From Deltaproteobacteria bacterium (GTDB taxonomy: Bacteria > Myxococcota > Myxococcia > Myxococcales > 40CM-4-68-19): a DNA stretch of 11,135 bases. Shown in pieces: positions 7,263-11,135 of this stretch. Both the position numbers and the translations under genes were made by a program. Position 1 is the first letter of the stretch. Each line of letters begins with the position of its first letter. Under the pieces are notes generated by a model. That model had not been told where the DNA came from and made no database searches. It was given only the letters and a program-made list of their open reading frames with translations. Location: assembly GCA_005879095.1 (NCBI GenBank), contig VBLM01000388.1:1-11135 (forward strand), in the 5' to 3' direction.

Positions 7263-9134
7263 CTACCTCCGGCGCGCTTCGTAGTCGTCGAGGACCTTCT
7301 GCAGCTGGGATTTTTCCGACGCGTTGGTGCAGAGCGGCAGGTAGAGCTTGTAGTAGTGCGCGCCTTCTTCGATGTTGCCCTGGCGGGTGAAGGCGATGCC
7401 CATGCTGCGGTAGATGCCGCCCAGCACCGCGTCCGACGGCTTGAGCGAGAGCGCTTTCTGATACAGGGCGATGGCGCCGGCGAAGTCCTGCGCGATCAGC
7501 TTCTGGTTTCCGTCGTTGACCAGCCGGCGCGCTTCGCCGTCGTCGCCGCCCGTCCTCGCGGACGAGCGCGGCGCGAGCGAGGCCGTGCGGGCGGACGGCG
7601 GCGCAACCGACGACTGCGAGACTGCCGGCGCGGACTTGCAGGCGTCGACCAGCGACTGCGCGTCGGCGCTCTGCGGATTCGCCTGCAGCGCGAGCTGCGC
7701 CTCGGCGAGACAGCCGGCGTTGTCCTTGCCCTTCATCAGGCCGGCCGCCGCGATGTGCAGGTTGACGTAGCCGGCGGTGATCGCTTCGGCTTTCTCGGCG
7801 GCCTTCTTCCCGAAGAACGTGGCGCCGGTGGTGAGCACGTTGAGCAGCTTGCGCGCGCGCTCCCAGTCCTGCGAGGAGGCCGCCGATTCCATCTCGCGGT
7901 AGAGGTCCTCGCTGCGGGCCTCGGTCTGCACGGAGTTGTAGTCCTTCAGCTCCTCGGCGCTCGCGCCGGCGCGGCGTGCGACATCGAGATTGCGCAACGC
8001 CTCGGTGAACCGGTGCGCGGCCAGCGCTTCCTCGGCCGATCGCAGCGCGAACTTGCGCTCGGCCCTCGAGCCCTGCACGACCTCGACGCCGTCTTCCTCG
8101 TTGTGGCGCAGCACCCAGGCCACGCCAGTCGCGCTGAGCACCACCGCCAAGGCGATGACGCCGACGACGAATTTGCGCGAGCTGGGTTGCAACGGCTGCG
8201 CGACGCCGTGCTGAATCGGCGCGAACTCGGAGGGCAGCTTGAAGGCCTTGTTCGGCTCGACGAAGGCGAACCGGAGGTGGCCGATCTCCAGCACGTCCCC
8301 GTGGCGCAGCCCAATCTGCGCGTACGGCTCGCCGTTGACGCGCACGCCGTTGCGGCTCTCCGCGTCCATCACCTTCCAGATTCCGCTCTCGAGATGCAGG
8401 CGGCAGTGCGTGCGCGAGATCGACGGGTGATCGATCTCCACGTCGTTTTCATCGGAGCGGCCGAGCCGGATCGGCGTGCGATCGAGGATCAACTCGCGCG
8501 TCCGGTACGTCCCCGAGATGCCCACCAGCTTGGGCCGCTTTCCTTCGGGAACGTCCTGTGTCGGGACTTCGCCACCGGCGGTGCGCAGGTCCGAGAGCCG
8601 GATGGTCGCGGTCTCGGCGTGCTTGCGCGCCTTGGCCTCGGCCTCCGGATCGGGATCGGTCCTGGGCGGGGGCGGCGGCTCGGACGGCGCCTTCGGTGCG
8701 ACATGCACGTCCGGCGGGGGCGCCGGAATCGTGTCCGGCACGCGCGGGTGCGGACCGGTGATCGCCGCCTGCGCCTGCTTGCGGACCAGCGTTGCCTCGT
8801 CGTCGTCGTCGCCCAGGCCCTTCTCGCCGCCTTTCGGTTTCTCGTCCGGCCCGGCCTGCAGCGAGAGGTCGTACTCGCTGATCTGGATCAGGTCGCCCTC
8901 GCGCACCAGATGCCGGCCCTTGATCTTCTCGCCGTTGACGCGGATGCCGGTGAAGCTGTCGAGGTCCTCGATGTAGAAGTGGCCGGCCTCGCGCAACAGG
9001 CGGCCGTGCTTGCGCGAGACGTTCTTTTCCGTCAGCCGGACGATGTTGGCGTCGTTGCGGCCGATGGTGATCTCGTCGCGCACGACGGGGATGACGGTCT
9101 TGCGACCCTCGTCGTCTTCGATGATGAGCTTCAT
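7263..9134 (-). CDS. FHA-FHA-transmembrane-TPR-like protein (paralog B)
   Basis: This 623-residue protein has two forkhead-associated domains, which bind phosphothreonine peptides. Domain 1 (about 1-95) has GR (Arg26) and SRKH (Ser40, His43), but SFTG where Asn is usual (Thr62). Domain 2 (about 203-297) has LGRSDEND, SRTH and a normal SRNGVRVNG. Between them is an acidic then Pro-rich linker with DDDDEATLV and TATIRLSDL. One membrane helix follows (about 322-341, VVGVIALAVVLSATGVAWVL). The roughly 280-residue tail is helical and TPR-like, with AQLALQANPQSADAQSL and ALYQKALSLKPSDAV. The FHA domains should be cytoplasmic and the tail outside the inner membrane. The ATG at 9134 has GAGGA five bases upstream. 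It lies 62 bases after paralog A and 2 bases before the response regulator, probably in one operon. The ligand and role are unknown. Confidence 0.9.
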   Translation of the reverse strand: MKLIIEDDEGRKTVIPVVRDEITIGRNDANIVRLTEKNVSRKHGRLLREAGHFYIEDLDSFTGIRVNGEKIKGRHLVREGDLIQISEYDLSLQAGPDEKPKGGEKGLGDDDDEATLVRKQAQAAITGPHPRVPDTIPAPPPDVHVAPKAPSEPPPPPRTDPDPEAEAKARKHAETATIRLSDLRTAGGEVPTQDVPEGKRPKLVGISGTYRTRELILDRTPIRLGRSDENDVEIDHPSISRTHCRLHLESGIWKVMDAESRNGVRVNGEPYAQIGLRHGDVLEIGHLRFAFVEPNKAFKLPSEFAPIQHGVAQPLQPSSRKFVVGVIALAVVLSATGVAWVLRHNEEDGVEVVQGSRAERKFALRSAEEALAAHRFTEALRNLDVARRAGASAEELKDYNSVQTEARSEDLYREMESAASSQDWERARKLLNVLTTGATFFGKKAAEKAEAITAGYVNLHIAAAGLMKGKDNAGCLAEAQLALQANPQSADAQSLVDACKSAPAVSQSSVAPPSARTASLAPRSSARTGGDDGEARRLVNDGNQKLIAQDFAGAIALYQKALSLKPSDAVLGGIYRSMGIAFTRQGNIEEGAHYYKLYLPLCTNASEKSQLQKVLDDYEARRR

Positions 9135-9196
9135 GGAGGTCCTCGGAGGATGCGGAGCGTCAATCTACCGCAGCTTCGGGGACCTCCCCAAGTCCG
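9135..9196 (-). other. 62-base spacer between the two FHA genes
   Basis: The spacer carries the GAGGA ribosome binding site of the downstream FHA gene. It also has a small stem read on the - strand: CTT-GGGGA, loop GG, TCCCC-G-AAG (about 9191-9173, one bulged G). There is no T tract and no clear promoter. The stem may slow read-through or protect a processed end, but the spacing is compatible with a single transcript. Confidence 0.3.
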
Positions 9197-11056
9197 TCAT
9201 TTACCGGTGAAGGCGTGGACCTGGGCGCAGTCGTTGGTGCAGAAGGGGGTGTATTTCTCCAGCCATTTCACGGCGCTGGCGCGATCGCCCAGATAGGCGT
9301 AGCCGTACCCGAGGCAGCGGTAGGCGCCGCCCTGTGTCGCCTTGTCGCCCGGGTTCAGGGCGAGCGCCTGCTGGGCCGACTTGACCGCTCCGGAGAAGTC
9401 CTTGACCGACGGGTTGAGCTTGGCCGTGCAGTCGGCGACGAGCTTGGCCGCCTTGGCCTCGCGCTCCTTCGGGCTCGGCCCTTCTTTCCTGGGGCTCTCT
9501 TTCGTCGCGCTCTCCTGCGGCGTCAGTTGGGCGACCAACGCCTGCGCTTCGGCGTTGCTCGGATCGAATGCGAGGATGTTGTTGGCCTCGGTCTGCGCGA
9601 CGTCGTTCTTGCCGGCGCTCTTGGCGGCATTCGCTGCCTGCAAGTGCTTCTTCGCGTACGACGCCTTCACCGGGTCAGCCATCTCCTGCGCTTTCTGGCA
9701 ATAGAAGGTCGACTCGGCGCCGCACTTCTCGAAGATATTCTTGGCCTTGTCGCCGTCGCCGGAGTCGACCGCGGCTTTCATCTCGTTGTATTGCTCCTCG
9801 GACTTGGCTTCCTCGGCGGCGCGCTTCTTGTTCGGTACCTTCTCGCCGGAGGCTTCCGCTTTCTCGTAGAGCTCGTTGGCCTTGATGTATTGATGCTTCT
9901 TGAAGGCCGCGTCGCCGGCCTGGACGGCAGCGGCGCCGCTGACCCCTTCGCCAGCCTCGCCCCCTTCCTGCTTCTTGCCTTTGCCGAGGAAGAGGAAAGC
10001 CAGCACCGCCAGCACGACCACGCCGCCGACGATTCCGCCGATGAGCGCGATGGGCGGTCCCGCTTTCGCCGCCTTCGCCTGCCCGGGCATTCCGCGGCCC
10101 GGCTGCGTCGCGCCCGCGATCAGCTCGGCCGTGGTGGGCTTCATGCCACCCTTCGCGGCCCCTTCTTCCGCCTTCTCCGGCGGCGGCTTGAACTTCTCGC
10201 CGGGGGCGCAGAAGCGGAACTTGAGGTGGCCCAGCTCGATGGTGTCACCCGGCTTGATGTTGGAGACGGCGTACTCTTCGCCGTTGACCCGCACGCCGAT
10301 GGCGCTCTTGTTGTCGATCACCTTCCACTGGCCTTGGTCGAGCACGAACTTCGCGTGCTGCCGCGAGACCGACTGGTGGTCGAACGAGATGTCGTTGTCG
10401 TCGGTGCGGCCGAACTTCACCTCCGACTTCATCAGGATCAGTTCCTTGCCGCGCGCCGGGCCCGAAAGGCCGACCAGGCTGGGCATCTCGTTGCGCTGCA
10501 GGTCGCGCGCTTCCACCTGCGGCGCGGCCTTCATGATGTCGGAGACGCGGATGATGGCAGTGGCCCCGCCCGCGCTGGCCGAGGGCGTGGCCGGCTGCGG
10601 TGGCGGCGCTTGCGGCGGCGTGGCTGGCACAGATTCCTGAGCCATTGCGGCAACTTGCGGCTGGGGCGCGGGCGCCGGCGGCACGGTGGCTTGCTTGACG
10701 ATGGGCGCCTTCATCGCTCCCGGCGGCAACGTCGTCTGCTTGGGCGAGGTGGCAGCGGGCTTTTCGTCGAGCTTGCCCTGGATGCCGAGGTCGTAATCGC
10801 CGATTTCGACCAGGTCCCCTTCCTTGATCTTGGTGGGGCCGCTGATCTTCTCGCCGTTGACGCGGACGCCGTTGTAGGACCCGAGATCCTCGATGAGGAC
10901 GAACCCGTTGTCCTTGACCAGACGCGCGTGACGCCGCGAGACGTTGCGCTCGGTCAGCCGGATGGTGTTGCCGTCCTGGCGGCCGATGGTGATCTCGTCG
11001 CGAACCAGAGGGACGACTGTCTTTCGACCTTCGTCGTCCTCGATGATGAGCTTCAT
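9197..11056 (-). CDS. FHA-FHA-transmembrane-TPR-like protein (paralog A)
   Basis: This 619-residue paralog of the downstream gene shares 35 of the first 43 residues with it. FHA domain 1 (about 1-95) is canonical: Arg26, Ser40, His43 and SYNGVRVNG with Asn62. FHA domain 2 (about 194-288) keeps FGRTDDND and SRQH but has SAIG in place of the usual Asn-Gly. The linker between them is Pro/Ala/Gln-rich, with KQTTLPPG, KQATVPPA and ATAIIRVSDIM. One membrane helix (about 337-358) is followed by a Lys/Glu-rich, TPR-like tail with several cysteines: KCGAESTFYC, VADCTAKL, YRCLGYGYAYLG and FCTNDC. The ATG at 11056 has GAGGAG four bases upstream. It is probably the first gene of a three-gene operon ending in the response regulator. 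It may sense kinase activity through the FHA domains and an outside cue through the tail (inference). Confidence 0.9.
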   Translation of the reverse strand: MKLIIEDDEGRKTVVPLVRDEITIGRQDGNTIRLTERNVSRRHARLVKDNGFVLIEDLGSYNGVRVNGEKISGPTKIKEGDLVEIGDYDLGIQGKLDEKPAATSPKQTTLPPGAMKAPIVKQATVPPAPAPQPQVAAMAQESVPATPPQAPPPQPATPSASAGGATAIIRVSDIMKAAPQVEARDLQRNEMPSLVGLSGPARGKELILMKSEVKFGRTDDNDISFDHQSVSRQHAKFVLDQGQWKVIDNKSAIGVRVNGEEYAVSNIKPGDTIELGHLKFRFCAPGEKFKPPPEKAEEGAAKGGMKPTTAELIAGATQPGRGMPGQAKAAKAGPPIALIGGIVGGVVVLAVLAFLFLGKGKKQEGGEAGEGVSGAAAVQAGDAAFKKHQYIKANELYEKAEASGEKVPNKKRAAEEAKSEEQYNEMKAAVDSGDGDKAKNIFEKCGAESTFYCQKAQEMADPVKASYAKKHLQAANAAKSAGKNDVAQTEANNILAFDPSNAEAQALVAQLTPQESATKESPRKEGPSPKEREAKAAKLVADCTAKLNPSVKDFSGAVKSAQQALALNPGDKATQGGAYRCLGYGYAYLGDRASAVKWLEKYTPFCTNDCAQVHAFTGK

Positions 11057-11135
11057 TGCACTCCTCGATGACAGTCCAAGGGCAAGGGCCTGCCGGCTCG
11101 GCCCCGAATGCGCATCCTAGAGCAAATGCCTGCTT
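11057..11135 (-). other. Upstream region of the FHA operon
   Basis: These 79 bases hold the GAGGAG ribosome binding site (11066-11061) of the first FHA gene. No convincing sigma-70 pair is visible. A GGCAG...TTGC stretch read on the - strand recalls a sigma-54 site, but its spacing is one base short. The operon promoter may lie here in a divergent form or beyond the window edge. Confidence 0.3.

Noticed and set aside
7164..9296. Very long open frame on the + strand across the FHA-B gene (and a similar one at 9215-11071)
   Set aside because: Long antisense frames are common in GC-rich genes. The products are Arg/Ala/Val-rich with no domain, while the - strand frames show clear FHA motifs.
11080..11100. 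Sigma-54 type promoter before the FHA operon
   Set aside because: The GG and GC elements are separated by 9 instead of 10 bases and the TGGCAC box is poorly matched.

Overview
The window (11,135 bases, very GC-rich, with strong G/C bias at third codon positions) looks like chromosomal DNA of a myxobacterium-like (Myxococcota, formerly Deltaproteobacteria) organism. This rests on a Gram-negative type murB-ftsQ-ftsA-ftsZ cluster together with large FHA proteins that carry TPR-like tails and a response regulator of unusual architecture. It is an inference; no rRNA or other taxonomic marker is present.

Region 1 (1-4100, + strand) is the end of a division and cell-wall cluster. It holds a 5'-truncated murB (the window edge cuts it), ftsQ overlapping it by ATGA, ftsA 7 bases later, and ftsZ behind a strong AAGGAGG that overlaps the ftsA stop. 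No ddl lies between murB and ftsQ. Region 2 (4101-4717) holds a short convergent gap, an unrecognised small basic, helical protein gene on the - strand with a good promoter and ribosome binding site, and a divergent intergenic region. Region 3 (4718-6289, + strand) is a biotin carboxylase (AccC type) followed directly by a 70-residue stand-alone biotinyl carrier. The carboxyltransferase partner is not in the window.

Region 4 (6289-6579) is the most unusual part. It is a 291-base element between two convergent genes, bounded by a 24-base terminal inverted repeat (23/24). Inside is a long imperfect hairpin centred on 6408/6409, and a second inverted repeat (24/25) that competes with the first for the same bases. 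It encodes no convincing protein. It could be a MITE-like non-autonomous element, a bidirectional terminator, or a structured RNA or DNA element.

Region 5 (6586-11056, - strand) reads as one operon in the order FHA-A (11056-9197), FHA-B (9134-7263), response regulator (7260-6586). The two FHA proteins are paralogs with the same layout: FHA, Pro/Ala-rich linker, FHA, one membrane helix, and a TPR-like tail. In each, one of the two FHA domains has lost the Asn of the usual NG motif, and it is a different domain in each paralog. The response regulator joins a receiver domain to an XRE-family HTH. The set suggests a membrane-linked phospho-signalling module joining Ser/Thr phosphorylation (FHA) to a phospho-Asp regulated DNA-binding protein. 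The inputs and targets are unknown.
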